Of a stretch of DNA of 64,000 nucleotides, positions 23,484 to 34,724 are shown one piece after another. This stretch comes from Penicillus capitatus. Taxonomy: Eukaryota; Chlorophyta. The notes below the pieces were generated by a model that had not been told where the DNA came from, did no database searches, and saw only the letters and a list, made by a program, of their open reading frames with translations. Location: contig OZ287696.1 of the NCBI GenBank assembly GCA_965649825.1, forward strand, positions 744,001 to 808,000. Direction: 5' to 3'. Position 1 is the first letter of the stretch. Each line of letters starts with the position of its first letter. A program made the position numbers and the translations under genes.

Positions 23484-23822
23484 CGGCATTTAGTCGTCCA
23501 CAGTCGTTTCAGCGATTTGTGCTTTTAACCGGGCACGCGAAATTACGTTCGATCGCTTTGTAACCGTGTTTTGAGAAAACCTCATCTATCTGTTTCCTTA
23601 AATTTTTCTTCGGACATCACACTGGAAGGTACCCTTTCCAAACTCGCAGAGAACAGCCATTTGGCAAAAAACCGCATAACGGACGACTTCGCAAATGAAT
23701 CAGGCAGCTTCATGAGACCCATTGTTCACGAAGCGTGTAATCTGGATGATGTCGTTTCACTCAGCGACGGAGAATCGATGAAGATGCACTGTCGCTTGGA
23801 TCGGCATTGTCGCGTCTTCGCA
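21113..23822 (+). repeat. GGT tandem duplication, unit 2
   Basis: Second copy of the direct repeat described at 18118-20845. The 3' part (23484-23822) continues without a break into the neighbouring gene tail, so this copy lies at the ancestral downstream junction. Confidence 0.85.
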
Positions 23823-23944
23823 TTCTGGACCGTCTGAAACTGGGTGCATTGCACATCGTGACATTCAACGGGCTTCCTGAACTCGTAAGAGTCACTCTAC
23901 ATCCACATACACTCCGAGAGCCTGTCACATCAAGCAAAGTGTGA
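23625..23944 (+). CDS. C-terminal exon(s) of an unidentified gene
   Basis: From a possible acceptor at 23764 the frame runs RRRIDEDALSLGSALS, then RLRILDRLKLGALHIV and LPELVRVTLHPHTLREPV to TGA at 23942-23944. It looks protein-like, but I recognise no family and could not fix the upstream exon; KLAENSHLAKNRITDDF just upstream is a candidate. The stop lies 15 nt inside the 3' end of the E2F gene on the other strand. A truncated copy sits at 20640-20845. Confidence 0.4.
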
Positions 23945-24592
23945 CCTGTGCCGTTTCCCATCATGCGTCGGCGTATCAAAGACTTCGACATCGTGGGATC
24001 CCGTTACGACAAAGAGATTCGAATGGCGCAGCTCTGGGATGTCTGCGAGATCCGACAATCGAACGTAGGCATTGGACAGGATCTCTTCATCACGTTCTTG
24101 TGCCCTCATGGCTTCGTGAACCCGACAAATGTCTTCTTCGACTCTGCGTCGAGCGATCTGCGATGCACAGATGATCGATGCAATGACGAAAGCGTCATTA
24201 CCTCGAGTTGCGCAATACGCGTATGCAATGCCGCGATGCGTTGGGCTTCATCTGGATCTGATGGAGAGCCTGCGCAGTTACCAATCCACTTCATTGTGCT
24301 CTTACGGCATCGAGACACGAGGTCGACGCCTTCGAGCACATTCGTCACATCATAGATGCGTCGTTTCTTCACCTACACGCATAACGCCATCCATCGCCGC
24401 CACGATCGATACCTTCATTGTATCACGGACGTTCAGCACAGATGCTGCGTAGGAGAGGTCCACGATACCATCAGGCGAACGCGCCATCAGGTCGATGAAC
24501 TTTGACGCGAGTGCTCCGAGTGAATTGTCCGACGTGGCGTCTCCATCCGTCTTCTGCTGTCGTCGCGCGGTTCTTCGAGTTGCGCGTTCCAT
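23930..24592 (-). CDS. E2F: E2F-family transcription factor
   Basis: Winged-helix DNA-binding domain of E2F: SLGALASKFIDLMARSPDGI, VDLSYAASVLN, then across a 57 nt phase-0 intron VKKRRIYDVTNVLEGVDLV and RKSTMKWIG. The RRIYDVTNVLEG recognition motif is diagnostic. It is followed by a short coiled coil (EAQRIAALHTRIAQLE), another intron, and SNAYVRLSDLADIPEL with NLFVVTGSHDVEVFDTP, equivalent to the marked-box/dimerisation region. No retinoblastoma-binding motif is seen before the stop. Start set at 24592 (MERATRRTARRQQK); an upstream exon is possible. It would control S-phase genes together with a DP partner, not found in this window. Confidence 0.88.
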
Positions 24593-24941
24593 CTTCTGCT
24601 GCCGACGACCTAAACAACAACTCCCGCCACATGCGACGCGACATCCGCGCAAGGGGACGGTTAGGAAACGCGCGATGATGAAACGGGGAGAAGAAAGCGT
24701 AGAGCTTCGAAAATGGACACGACGTGCGTTCGAGACATTCTTGTCGATCGCGCAGGGCGTTGTAGACAGACGGTCAGCTATCGACGGACTCAACGCGTCT
24801 GTACCGTTGGAACGAACGCAACCGTTATGAAAGAGGCGCACGGACTTGGGTTAGGTATGTCTTCCGATGTGAATCTTTCGTCTTGGAAAGACGCTTGACG
24901 ATATCTGAGGCGGCGTCTGCGTTTGACACGCTGCTCACGGG
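24593..24941. other. Divergent promoter region E2F / MYND gene
   Basis: About 350 bp between the start codons of the divergent E2F and MYND genes. No extra gene or motif recognised. Confidence 0.45.
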
Positions 24942-26182
24942 GTGCTTTCGAAAAACGGAATCGCGATCTCACAATTGCGCGCCAATTTCCTCATGAATTG
25001 CGATTGGTGTGGACTCCCATGCTCGAATGCCCTGTCCTGTCCGCGATGTCACGCCGTCTATTACTGTTGCGAGGAACACGCGAAGCGACACCGTCGAGCG
25101 CCGCACAAAGACGTCTGTGCTCGACTGAATTGCCAACGAAAGAGGGTCACCACCTTCCCATCCCTCGCGCACTGACCGATCGCATTGCTGCTTAGGTGAT
25201 CCCCGACAAGCCACCTCTTGAAAAAAGCTATGCGTTGGATGCTCCTCTGTGGCATGGATTTCACTATGGAGTCCCTGTCCCAGTGTCAAGGGTGCCCCGA
25301 CGACAATGGACGTGTCTTTGGGGACTGGCACCGGATTCTGTGCCGTGTCTGGAATCCAGAATCTCCCCCTCGATGATGTGGTCCATAGCCACCTGGAGAG
25401 ACTACTTTGCTGTAAGGGGAGTACGTCAACCGTCGCCTCTTCCTGTTCTCATGCAGTATCCACTGTCGATCTACTATGCCCTGCTCCTGAAGCAGCACCT
25501 CTGTCCTGACGATCAAGTGCCCACCAGGAAGGGCATAACGATCTGCTATTTGGGTCCCGAAGTGGAACTGTCCATTCTTCCAGTGTTCTGGGAATTGGGA
25601 AGTTTACTGGGGTCCTTCGACCTTCACATTCACTTCATCGGCCCCGAAGTGCAGCAGAACGGGACGACCTCGAATCTGAACCCGCCCTCTACTCAATGCA
25701 ACGATTCGGAGTGCATCTGCAGAAAGGCACGTGGACTTGAGTCGACTCCACTAACCGTCGAGCTGCTGGACCAAGAAGCAAAGATCACCCTGTCGAGAAT
25801 CACGCCACAGATGCCAGAAAACGAATGTCAAACGTCGATCACGCTTCACACACATACAGGTTTCTATCACACGTGTGATCTGGGGGAAGACCAGCCATCG
25901 TTGGTGTTTGCTTCCAATGCTGGCATTGAACTGTATCCATCATGGATTCCCACACTTGAGAAGCTCACAAGCAGCAGAACGTTTACTGTTTTGACGGATT
26001 ACACCGAAGAGGCCATCTATCGCAGTGTTCAGTTTCTAAAGATGCTTGGATATCGCCCCAGTCTCACATTCCTTAATCCCTTCTGCAATCCGCTGTCAGA
26101 TGAAAGGGCTGGAATTGCTGTCCCGTGTCACAGCAATGGTTTTGGGTTGATTCTCAATGGCGGCGCGTTAAGCAGCATCTGA
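24942..26182 (+). CDS. MYND-finger protein, MSS51-like
   Basis: N-terminal MYND zinc finger CDWCGLPCSNALSCPRC, then YYCCEEH and HKDVC, with all ligands. The main part resembles the MSS51/ZMYND17 C-terminal domain: WRDYFAVRG, VLMQYPLSIYYALLLKQHL, ITICYLGPEVELSILPVF, FDLHIHFIGPEV, then LVFASNAGIELYPSW, VLTDYTEEAIYRSV and LNPF. In yeast Mss51 acts on mitochondrial COX1 translation; whether this family member does is unknown. Between 25196 and 25430 three frames could be used; QCQGCPDDNGRVFGDWHR in one frame looks real, and the exact splicing is unresolved. The stop at 26180-26182 lies inside the 3' end of the convergent Sec23-like gene. Confidence 0.75.
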
Positions 26183-28895
26183 TTTGTATTCCTCAGATGC
26201 AAATTTGATCCAGTCGACAAAAGACAGATATCCATTAAACACGACACCAGATTCGCCCTCTAGCGGTTCCTTCAGCTGAAGTGGATCATCCAGCAGCTTT
26301 TCCATGAAGGCCTTGGAATTTTCGTCGCCTTCTCTCGCTGTAAAGTACCGTGGAGCATTCTTGCGACTTTGGCGTAGTTCATTGACCGATTGCCGGATGA
26401 GTGATGAAGGAGAGGGTGGATAAGGCAACTCAGAGTCCTTTAGGTACAGCACACCGACCGTGTCATACGCATCCATCAAGAAGAGCGGTGCCTGGGAGAG
26501 TTTCATCGCCACACGGCTAAGGGAATGACAGGGAAACGCCTAGGATGCATACCTGTGGGTCACTTTTCCATAGACTGAAGGGCTGACCTGGTTGTGAAGA
26601 GACCAGAAGCTCGAAACATTGGGATAGATGGCTCGTTGCAGATCGGCAGGAGGCAGACCGGTCCACAGATGTTGCAGATAGATCTGGTGATCATCTGTGC
26701 CCCGTGTGAAGCCGCCAAGAAGCAGTGGACTCCGCAACAGGCCGTAGACAAGGCGGATGAGCGGCTGGAATGACTCGCGTTCCACAAAGGACTCGGATGG
26801 CACGTGCCGTTTGTACGAGGCGGCAAGAATGATGAGCCAATCCTGAAGAAGGACAGCTGCCTTGAGGACGCCCTCTGTCTTTGCAGCCACCATGACTTTG
26901 TGCATCAGGAATGCTGCCACCACATCTGAGTGGATCTTTTCGTAGATCTCCGCCGGAACCATCGAAATGTTAACTTGAACCGTTGCAATTCTGAGCCGCT
27001 TTTGAAGTTCGAATCGATTGCCGGCCTCTTCTTTGGATGTAAATACGGGCTTGGTGTATTGGAAGGCAATTTGGAGGGCGATCGGGGCGACAAGCTGCTC
27101 CGTGTGCTCCATATCCAGACTGAAGGTCTCGTAAGGATCGCACGAGATGATGTGATAGAGATCTTCATACAGCGAATCTCTCATGAGGCGGCCATAGGAT
27201 TTGGCAATCTTTAACTGTGGCGGCAGTCGTATGCGCATGAGGCATGCTTGCGCATGGACCATCGACAGGTGACGGAACAGATCTTGTGTGAGCATTGTTT
27301 CAGAGAGCGAGCGATAGAGCCACACGCCGCCTCCTGTCAGAGATGCAAGGGGCGAGAGCACTTCAAGACACACAGATCGAGAAGGAAGCAGAAAGAGATC
27401 CAACACAACGCCGAGAGATGCAGCGACAATACCCGTCTGGCTATAGAATTCACTAACGGCGGCCGCCGCCATTTCAAGCTCCTAGCAACACAACGTCGAA
27501 AGGGGCGTTCAGTGGATACATCTGCCTAAACTTTTGTAGCCATTGGACTGTTGGCCTTGCTGCCGACATAGGCCTTGCTTGCAAGATAGGGTTCCAGATT
27601 TCCAAGTCCCAATGTTGGTGGGCCAGTTAAGAAGGACAGGATTCGGATTGTCTGCGTAACATCTCCTTTTGTTTCGCTGTCTTCTTTCTCGTGACCGAGC
27701 GGCTTCTAAAGACACGACCTCTTTTGTACCGGACACCATTTGAATACGTGAACTCCGACAAAGTACTGTAGCAGAGCTTGAAGGACAGTTCCGTAAGCTT
27801 GACCCGACTTCAGGCTCTTGACTCGATCTCTGGATGTCTGGCGGCGATGGAGCAAGCGTTGATGTGCCAACCTAGAGACAGTGATTCTTTTCTCTCTTGC
27901 TGAAGCGGATCGCACGTGCCTCTGTTTGGAGAGGAACAGATCTGTGCTCAATATGTTCAAGCGCTTGCGAGATGGTGGCCTTGCACAGACCCACCGGAGT
28001 CAGGAACTGTTCAAGAGGCAAGATATCTTCCAGGTCTGCCATAAGAGGAACCCCATCCAGCACAGCAAGAGATCGAGAGCTCGGCGCCGGACCTCTGACG
28101 TCCAGTAATCGCACCTACACCTCAGCATGGCATCTCAAAGGCGTCAGGAAGTGTGACAAACGCGGTCGTCAAAAGTGAGGATGCCGATCAGAGAATCGGG
28201 TGGCAGGACATCCAGATTGGCCATCAGAGCATTCTTAATACTCTCCAGCGATTCTTCGTTGCAGTAGGTGTCAATCAGAGCAATCGTCACTGGGAATCCT
28301 TCAGGAATCTGCCGTTCCTACAGCTATCCGAGATGCACAACGATCGCCTCTCCAGTCAACATCTCACACTCTGCTCGTCGATCTCTTCGTCCTCCAATCG
28401 AGGCTCGTGCACATGAAGATCCACGACATTCGAGAGAAGCGTAGCAGGACACCGATCCCCTGTTCTGTGTAGGTAACTGTGGCAAAGCATCCGTCTGTTT
28501 TGGATGGTGCTGTCAAAGGGTGACTGGCCTGAAGTGAAGATCGAGGGAGAAGGTATTCTTGGCGCCACACAGCGAACAGGTCCATTTGTTCGAGTTCAGA
28601 ACGCAGTAGACATTGATATAGCTACAGATGCGACGTTCTCTTCCGCAGCAGAGCAGGCAGAGTATTACGCAAAGCAGCGATGGCATCTGGGTGTCGATTT
28701 TGGATGCGTCTTCTGGTTGTTCGGCTGCCAGACGACTTGGGCATCCTCTGCCAAAGGTGTGACCGCCATGCCAAAAGGCAGACCACATGCTTTCTTCAGC
28801 TCCCCTGCTGGCTCAGAAGCTCGAAGCTCAATACGCGACGATGAGTGCCGATGACCTGACGAGGGAAAGGCCGTAAGGGTGAACTCAATCTTCAT
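26168..28895 (-). CDS. Sec23/Sec24-like COPII coat-related protein
   Basis: Shares the Sec23/Sec24 layout. A zinc finger CHRCFAYINVYCVLNSNKW ... CSLCGAKN (C-x2-C ... C-x2-C) is completed across a 48 nt intron. Then come a trunk-like region (VLDGVPLMADLEDILPLEQ, AYGTVLQALLQYFVG, IRILSFLTGPPTLG, VLSPLASLTGGGVWLY), a beta-sandwich/helical segment, and a gelsolin-like end (APLFLMDAYDTVGVLYLK ... SFVDWIKFASEEYK). Sec23 and Sec24 form the inner COPII coat at ER exit sites. This one is divergent and fits neither cleanly, like the distant Sec23/24-related proteins of plants. Start at 28895 (MKIEFTLTAF). At least six introns of 36-57 nt. Overlaps the MYND gene by 15 bp at its 3' end. Confidence 0.8.
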
Positions 28896-28982
28896 CTCTG
28901 TCCTATCGAATGCGTCTTGTCGCTGAAACGGGAGAGACAGTACGCCACGCAGTCTATGATGTGACATTCCGTTCCGGTCGAC

Positions 28983-29480
28983 ATGCTTCAAAAGAAATGC
29001 GCGCTCAAGAAGAAGTCCCGGTCGAAGAGGACGCGCCCGACGTCCACCGGATTGTCCGTCGGATTGCGAGCGAATGGCTCTGGTGTCCGAAAAACCAACG
29101 GCGAAGCTCATATTGCTTCTCTGACTGACGAAGGAATCTCAACAAGGAGTGTCGACTGCGAAACAGAGCTCACACCATACAGATTGGCCTTCCAACGGCA
29201 CATCAATTCCATATTGGATGAATTGGGTAGGCGCTCTCTGCTCGGGTCCCATCCAAACATGACAACAGATGTGATAGAGGCGGAATGGATGGGCCCGCTC
29301 GAAAGGCAACGCATCGAGAAAGAGATGAGCGATGTCCAGATGACTGCTCTCGCTGTGATGAAGGAACTCGAAATGCTGCGCTCCGAAGTGACGCCGCTTC
29401 CACAGAAGAAGAACTTAGATGACTTGATCGGGTGTCTCGGTGATATGTTGAAAGACAGCAGCAGCAAGAGAAACGGTTAA
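28983..29480 (+). CDS. Small basic/coiled-coil protein, unknown
   Basis: Single-exon frame of 165 codons. The first 50 residues are basic (ALKKKSRSKRTRP). The second half is helical and coiled-coil-like (ERQRIEKEMSDVQMTALAV, MKELEMLRSEV, KKNLDDLIGCLGDMLK). No family recognised. Divergent from the Sec23-like gene, with starts about 90 bp apart. An upstream ATG in another frame (28910) and possible splicing leave the N-terminus uncertain. Confidence 0.5.
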   Translation: MLQKKCALKKKSRSKRTRPTSTGLSVGLRANGSGVRKTNGEAHIASLTDEGISTRSVDCETELTPYRLAFQRHINSILDELGRRSLLGSHPNMTTDVIEAEWMGPLERQRIEKEMSDVQMTALAVMKELEMLRSEVTPLPQKKNLDDLIGCLGDMLKDSSSKRNG

Positions 29481-29954
29481 GGAGACGCAAAGAACGGTGT
29501 GCTGTGCGTTAGGGTCGACCTTGTACACATCCACAGTAACCGCGGCACTGTTATCGCATCTCCCTGCGTCTCTTCGGGAACATCCCGCTGCACACTGCTC
29601 CGATGCTCACGATGCGAAGAATGTCCTTCATAAGCAGAAGAGCATCACATGTGGACGCACTGTACGGTGTTCTGTCGTGTTCTTTGGGCCAAGAGACGTT
29701 GAAACGTGTGTGGCGTTTTGAGGAATCTTCTCGAGACCTCGGGTAACAGAACGCTAATGCAAACGGTTATTTGAATAGTTCGCACGTCGATGCGCATCTT
29801 TTACCTTCGCCGTGAGTGAATTGCGTTGACAAGGCACTAGGCGAAAGTGTGCGGTGCAATTCGCGTTCTCGTACTACATTGACAGGAAGCCACATGGGGA
29901 ACGGTTCGCTAGTCATCTCTTCGGCGCTTTTGCGACGCGGTTGCAGCTGCAAGT
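29481..29954. other. Intergenic, nothing recognised
   Basis: About 470 bp between the small coiled-coil gene and the BTB gene. Only short overlapping frames. Confidence 0.5.
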
Positions 29955-31377
29955 ATGTCTGAACGTCAATTAGGCGATCGAGTTGTTTTGGAGCTCGTGG
30001 AAAGCAATGGTCGCGTTCACAGTGCATTTGTCTCAGTTCCACTTCTTTCGCAGACTTCTGACTTTTTTCAAGCCTTCTTCAAACATGCACGGCCGACGAA
30101 CCCCGTTTTTCACGAAGGCATTATTTTGCAAAGTTACTCGTTGCATGTCATGGAGAGCGATGGTGCCTTCTTGACGCAGCTGCTTAAGTTTGCAGAAGGA
30201 GAGCCGTTGGAACTGACCGGGAAAAACGTCGCCATGGCACTTCTTGTGGGTGATATGTGGTGCATGGATGAAGTTCTAGCCGCCGTCGTCGCTTTTCTTT
30301 CTAATTACCTCTCACCTGTCATCTCCCCAAACCTCCCAAAAACAAGAATAAAAGACGATACAGCTGTTCTAAAAATAGTCCAAGTACAGAAACCACAGTG
30401 CTGACGAGGTCAAACCCCAATCCCCCTCTTTGCCTTGTAGGTTTTTCGCTTTCTTGCGAATGCGGCTGCGTATGGAGTGGAGGTCAAGCAGATTGCTGGC
30501 GTTGTGGAACTGCAGAGTCGTTGTTTGGATTGGATGACCAAACGGTTTCCGCAACTCCTGCGATGTCCCCACTTCACGAGTCTCGCCAAAGAAACGCAGC
30601 AAGAGCTCGTCGCTGCATGCAAGCAGAGCATGAATCCGAAAAACTGTATTCAACTGTGGAATGATTATCGCGTGGCCACGGTAACAAGACACCCCGTGCT
30701 GGTCCGCACTCAGCTGTGATTTCTCTCAGGGCAAACTCAGTTTCTCTGCAAAGCAACAGGCCCAAAAGCGAATCGCACAGGAACTGAAGAACCACGCCGT
30801 GGAGTGTGTCTTAGTTATGTTAGACGATGTACTGAAGGCTGAGGAATTTGATATTTTTCTCCGGGATGGATGGAATGCAGACGTACTCAGTGAACTCATG
30901 GACGATGTGCGCCGTTACCTCACACCCGAAACGAGCATCAACGTTTTCAAAGCATTGGACACGAAAGTGCGTGACGATGATACGCCGTTACCTGACACTG
31001 TCGGCTCAATGGTGGTGGTGTTGTTGGCATAGGTCAATGTACTGACGCGACAATTGTTGGAGGGTAGGCTTCGTGCTGCAGATCGTCAGCATGCCTCTGG
31101 CCTGGCCAAAGCTCAGGCGCTAGGGATTCTTGAACGTATGAGTTCCTATGTTTTGGAGTACTGTCAGAGACACGTGCTGGCCGTGCTGCGGAGCGATGGT
31201 TATAAGAGCCTGTCTATAGAAGAGCAGGAATGTATTGCTGAGCGCTTTGATATTGGAGGGACGTGCCGAATAGATGCCAACACGATTAGAGAGATGAATC
31301 GCAGCTGGGACTTTATTGTGATGAATAATGGAACGCCTAAGGGAAGTGCTCAGCATAGTAGAAAGAGCATTGCGTGA
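29955..31377 (+). CDS. BTB/POZ-BACK domain protein
   Basis: N-terminal BTB/POZ fold: DRVVLELVESNGRVHSAFV (the VxLxVxxxxFxxHxxxLA strand pattern in divergent form), SDFFQAFFKHA, LLKFAEGEPLEL and VGDMWCMDEVLAAVVAFL. A 57 nt phase-0 intron leads to the BACK region (VFRFLANAAAYGVEVKQI, SRCLDWMTKRFPQLL, FTSLAKETQQELV). Two further short introns connect LKNHAVECVLVMLDDVL and NVLTRQLLEGRLRAADRQ to a helical C-terminus ending at 31377. BTB-BACK proteins are often Cullin-3 ubiquitin-ligase adaptors; no Kelch or NPH3 partner domain is seen, so the role is unknown. Confidence 0.7.
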
Positions 31378-32645
31378 AGAAGACCGTTTAATCATTGGTG
31401 GATTCATAGTTTGTAAAATTATCGACCATCAATCCATATCTTTACGATCAAGACAGCTTGTTTCTTAAGAATTCTTGAGGTCGCTCACATGCGTCATCCG
31501 CCTCTACGCATCGTGAGGAACACAAAACAGAGCGCACGAGAGAACGTTGACTGGACAGGCAGGAATGATCATTCTATACTTAAGGCTCTTAGGGCGAACG
31601 TTCGAAACCGCTGCGCATCGTGAAGCGACAGTCCGTTGCTGACGACATCGAAGAGAGCTGGCATGATTCTGCGACACTGAAGAGGACGTGTCGATTCGAT
31701 CGTCGTCGTCTCTGTCCTGAGTTCGTCAACAGAAGGTCATCGAAGATGGTCATACTCCTGCCGTTTCCTTCTCGGATACTCTTTGCGATCACGCGCGGAC
31801 GACGTCGATAACGCGGATGTCACAGAAATGTCGACCCTCTTGCAGGATCTGCCGTCGTTTTGCCTCAGGTCTGTGTTGTTGTAGTACAGATCAGCCACGT
31901 CTTACGAGTCCGTCAATGTTATACTGAATCTATTATGTCTAGATTTCAATTCGGCTGGCATTCAGATTGAATGGATGGATGTTTGAGATGAAATCGTCTC
32001 GGCGAAAGACACTAGAACGACATGTTATCTCTCTCACACGACTCTCGCCCGTACCGTACCCAAAACGTCAACTTGTCTGTCCGATCTGCTTTCCCGAAAC
32101 ATCAGTACAAATAAAACAGGGAGTACAAACAACTAGAGCGCGTTTTATTAGAAGATCTGCGCACATGTGCCAAAATCATTCGTGAGAAAACCACATGGAA
32201 ACGATGACATAGCCGGCCGTACTGTATAAACAAGTGTATTGGACATTTCTACGGTTGTTATCTCAGAATGCGTAACATGAACTCTCGACAAAATAGGTTG
32301 CCTTATCATCAAACACAACGATTTGTTGCATTGTTATTCAGGCAAAGGGGCGGTGACCAAGTGAATGTGATGTAATGGAAAGGAATAGGAATGAAAAACC
32401 AAAAACGTATGGAAAAACAGGGATATGACTAGAACGGACTTTGCCAGGGCCTAGTTTTAATGAAATAAGGAACCTAAATGTCAATGAATGCTTGAATGTC
32501 CCATTCAGACCTTTATGTAGGAACTGGATGATTACGAGGGTGTGTGTGATGCATTGGCGTTCGACCTCCTAAAGAGACTCAGAATCCTTTTGGTCTTCTT
32601 GCCTGCCCATTTTCTGCATCCCAGTGATATCCTCCTCGCTCCTGT
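31378..32645. other. Longest gene-free stretch (1.27 kb)
   Basis: Intergenic between the BTB gene and the acidic orphan, which points toward it from the right. More A/T-rich than its surroundings (for example around 31900-32500). A few short ORFs on both strands (up to about 70 codons) but nothing coding-like; I see no tRNA, snRNA or repeat. Confidence 0.45.
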
Positions 32646-34724
32646 CTAGAGAACACAACTGTGGAACTGGATGACGTCACTGTCACGTACTCTTGACTGG
32701 TCTTCTGATTGGGACCTCCTCAGAGAGAAAACTCTTTTGGCTCTCCTTAAGGACCAGAATCTTCCAAGACGAAGCCACCTTCTTTTGTTAGATCTTCCCT
32801 GATCAGCCTGTTCGGCTGTATCTACTGGACTCTCGTCCATTTCACCGTACACTTCATTTAGGAGTTGAATGGCTCTCTCTGGGTCCTCTCTGTTGCCGAG
32901 GCCAATCGAGAGAGCGCGCCTATCAATTTCAGTGTCGCTACCCCCTGCGTCTCCAGAAAGTGTTTTATCCAACTCTTCCCGATCCAAGGCATCGTACGGC
33001 ACCGTGTCTAGTGAAAGCGCCCTGAGACCACGAAACTGAGATTCTGTTGGACAGATTTCCTGTGCAACTATTTCTGACGCAATTTCTTCGGTTGTCGCGG
33101 CAACTGATTTATAATGACAGTGATGATCTTCCTCGAACAGAAAAGATGCCGCCTTAATGCCTCCTATACTAATGGACCTGAGCTCTGTTGCTTGACCATC
33201 ACTTTCAGAGTCCGATTCCGCCTCATCGGATGACGACATGTCCGCCCGACACACAGTGACTGGCCCAAAGATATCATTGAGATGGTTTCCCTCATCTCTG
33301 TACATTGGATGCGTTGAAGCAGAGGAATCCCCATCGACCGACATAACCGTATCCAATCTGTCGTCCACGGCAACAACGCGCTCTGAGGCCTCTCTGTCAT
33401 CATCTGATTCTCTTTCAGCTGAACCATGCTCCCGATCCGTTGTCTTTGACGCGATGGATGGTATGACACCATTCTCGTCTTTGTCTTGCCCTCTCATCTC
33501 GGCCGTCATTTCATCGCTTTCTCCCTTTCTTTTCGTTTCTGTTTCATCGCCATCGGTATCGGAGTCCTCCATCGCTATATACTCCTCTTTCCGTGTTTCC
33601 AATCTTTCTACATCATCTTTGACACTTGCCATGTCAGCGTCAAAGACTCCCTCCGATTCCGAATCCCCCCAGACTTCACATACAACAACAGACTTTACGC
33701 TTTCCGAAATCGGACAAACATCCTTCTCCATCGCCTGCACTTCTCCGCTGATACAGGAGTTGACTTCAGATATTATGGACAGCAAATCTTCCTCAAACAC
33801 AAACCCATCTTTCTCCTCTTTCTCACACAAGATATGTGCATCTTCCGATGTATCTCTTTTTTGAATCTCGCTCATAGTTGATACAGCAGGACTGCATTGA
33901 TCCTTGTCTTCCTCCTCATCACCGACTCGTGTGACGCAGATGTCATGAGTCGACTGCGTAGCCGTCGAAGTTGGATCCCGCCAAACATCCGAAATCTCCG
34001 CAGTCATTTCCAGACTGGAAACACTCTTATCATCATCACCATCAGCGTCTACACAACTGAGATCATCAGAACTCGATGCATCTTCCATTTCTTCATCGAA
34101 ACTCTGCGCTTCCTCACGATCAGAGCACGTCAGCAAACTGTCCAGAATCAGATTGATGTCTGCCTCAAAAAGATCACTCGATCTTGAACACGTCTTATCG
34201 ACAGGATGTCCTGCCGGAGGTACATTGTCTACAGACGAACAAAAAGCCATCTCCAGGAGACATTCCTCTTCAATTCTGCAACACGCTTCCGCTGTGTCTT
34301 CGTCGGCTTCACAAGTCAAAGATCCCCGGCTTTCACAGCGAAGGGGAGATGATCCCATTGCTGTGACATACTCTGAAAGCTGATCCTTTCCATTCGAAGA
34401 ACAACAACCCATTAGGTCAGGAAAGGGTTTTGTCGCAAGGGTCGAATCTGTGCCCTTGCATTGGTGTGGTCGAATATTGGAATCGAGCTCAACACGCGTT
34501 GTCGCTATTTGGGTAAGCAAGGATTCAAGTCGCGTTCTGAGCTGTGCCATTTCGTTTCCAATGGTATTGGTTTCCTGCTCGCATTTGTGCAACCGAGTTT
34601 GCCAATTGTCGACTTTTTCGAACAGAGCGCCTCTTTTGGCGATATTGCGCTCTTCGAAAACCTCGGGTGCCATATCGCAATGATCGATTTCAGGTGGCCC
34701 GCACAAAACGGAGACTTGCAGCAA
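32646..34724 (-). CDS. Acidic, Ser/Asp/Glu-rich orphan protein
   Basis: Single-exon frame of up to 692 codons; an inner start at MAPEVFEERN is as likely as the first ATG. A short coiled coil near the N-terminus (KVDNWQTRLHKCEQETN, MAQLRTRLESLLTQIA) is followed by about 500 residues of acidic, probably disordered sequence (SFDEEMEDASSSDDLSC, DADGDDDKSVSSLEM, SSSDEAESDSESDG). It ends with a strongly basic stretch (RSNKRRWLRLGRFWSLRR). No known domain. The charge layout resembles chaperone-like or scaffold proteins, but I assign no function. Intronless, unlike most neighbours. Confidence 0.6.
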   Translation of the reverse strand: MLQVSVLCGPPEIDHCDMAPEVFEERNIAKRGALFEKVDNWQTRLHKCEQETNTIGNEMAQLRTRLESLLTQIATTRVELDSNIRPHQCKGTDSTLATKPFPDLMGCCSSNGKDQLSEYVTAMGSSPLRCESRGSLTCEADEDTAEACCRIEEECLLEMAFCSSVDNVPPAGHPVDKTCSRSSDLFEADINLILDSLLTCSDREEAQSFDEEMEDASSSDDLSCVDADGDDDKSVSSLEMTAEISDVWRDPTSTATQSTHDICVTRVGDEEEDKDQCSPAVSTMSEIQKRDTSEDAHILCEKEEKDGFVFEEDLLSIISEVNSCISGEVQAMEKDVCPISESVKSVVVCEVWGDSESEGVFDADMASVKDDVERLETRKEEYIAMEDSDTDGDETETKRKGESDEMTAEMRGQDKDENGVIPSIASKTTDREHGSAERESDDDREASERVVAVDDRLDTVMSVDGDSSASTHPMYRDEGNHLNDIFGPVTVCRADMSSSDEAESDSESDGQATELRSISIGGIKAASFLFEEDHHCHYKSVAATTEEIASEIVAQEICPTESQFRGLRALSLDTVPYDALDREELDKTLSGDAGGSDTEIDRRALSIGLGNREDPERAIQLLNEVYGEMDESPVDTAEQADQGRSNKRRWLRLGRFWSLRRAKRVFSLRRSQSEDQSRVRDSDVIQFHSCVL

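Noticed and set aside
25268-25280. 13-nt intron gtccctgtcccag as an annotated feature
   Set aside because: It would fix the frame, but such a size is unsupported elsewhere in the window; kept only as a question.
31378-32645. tRNA or snRNA gene in the gene-free stretch
   Set aside because: I could not find a cloverleaf with A and B boxes or a recognisable snRNA core by eye.
33238-33864. 208-codon Ser-rich plus-strand ORF
   Set aside because: Antisense of the acidic orphan: Asp/Glu codons read backward as Ser/Leu/Ile.
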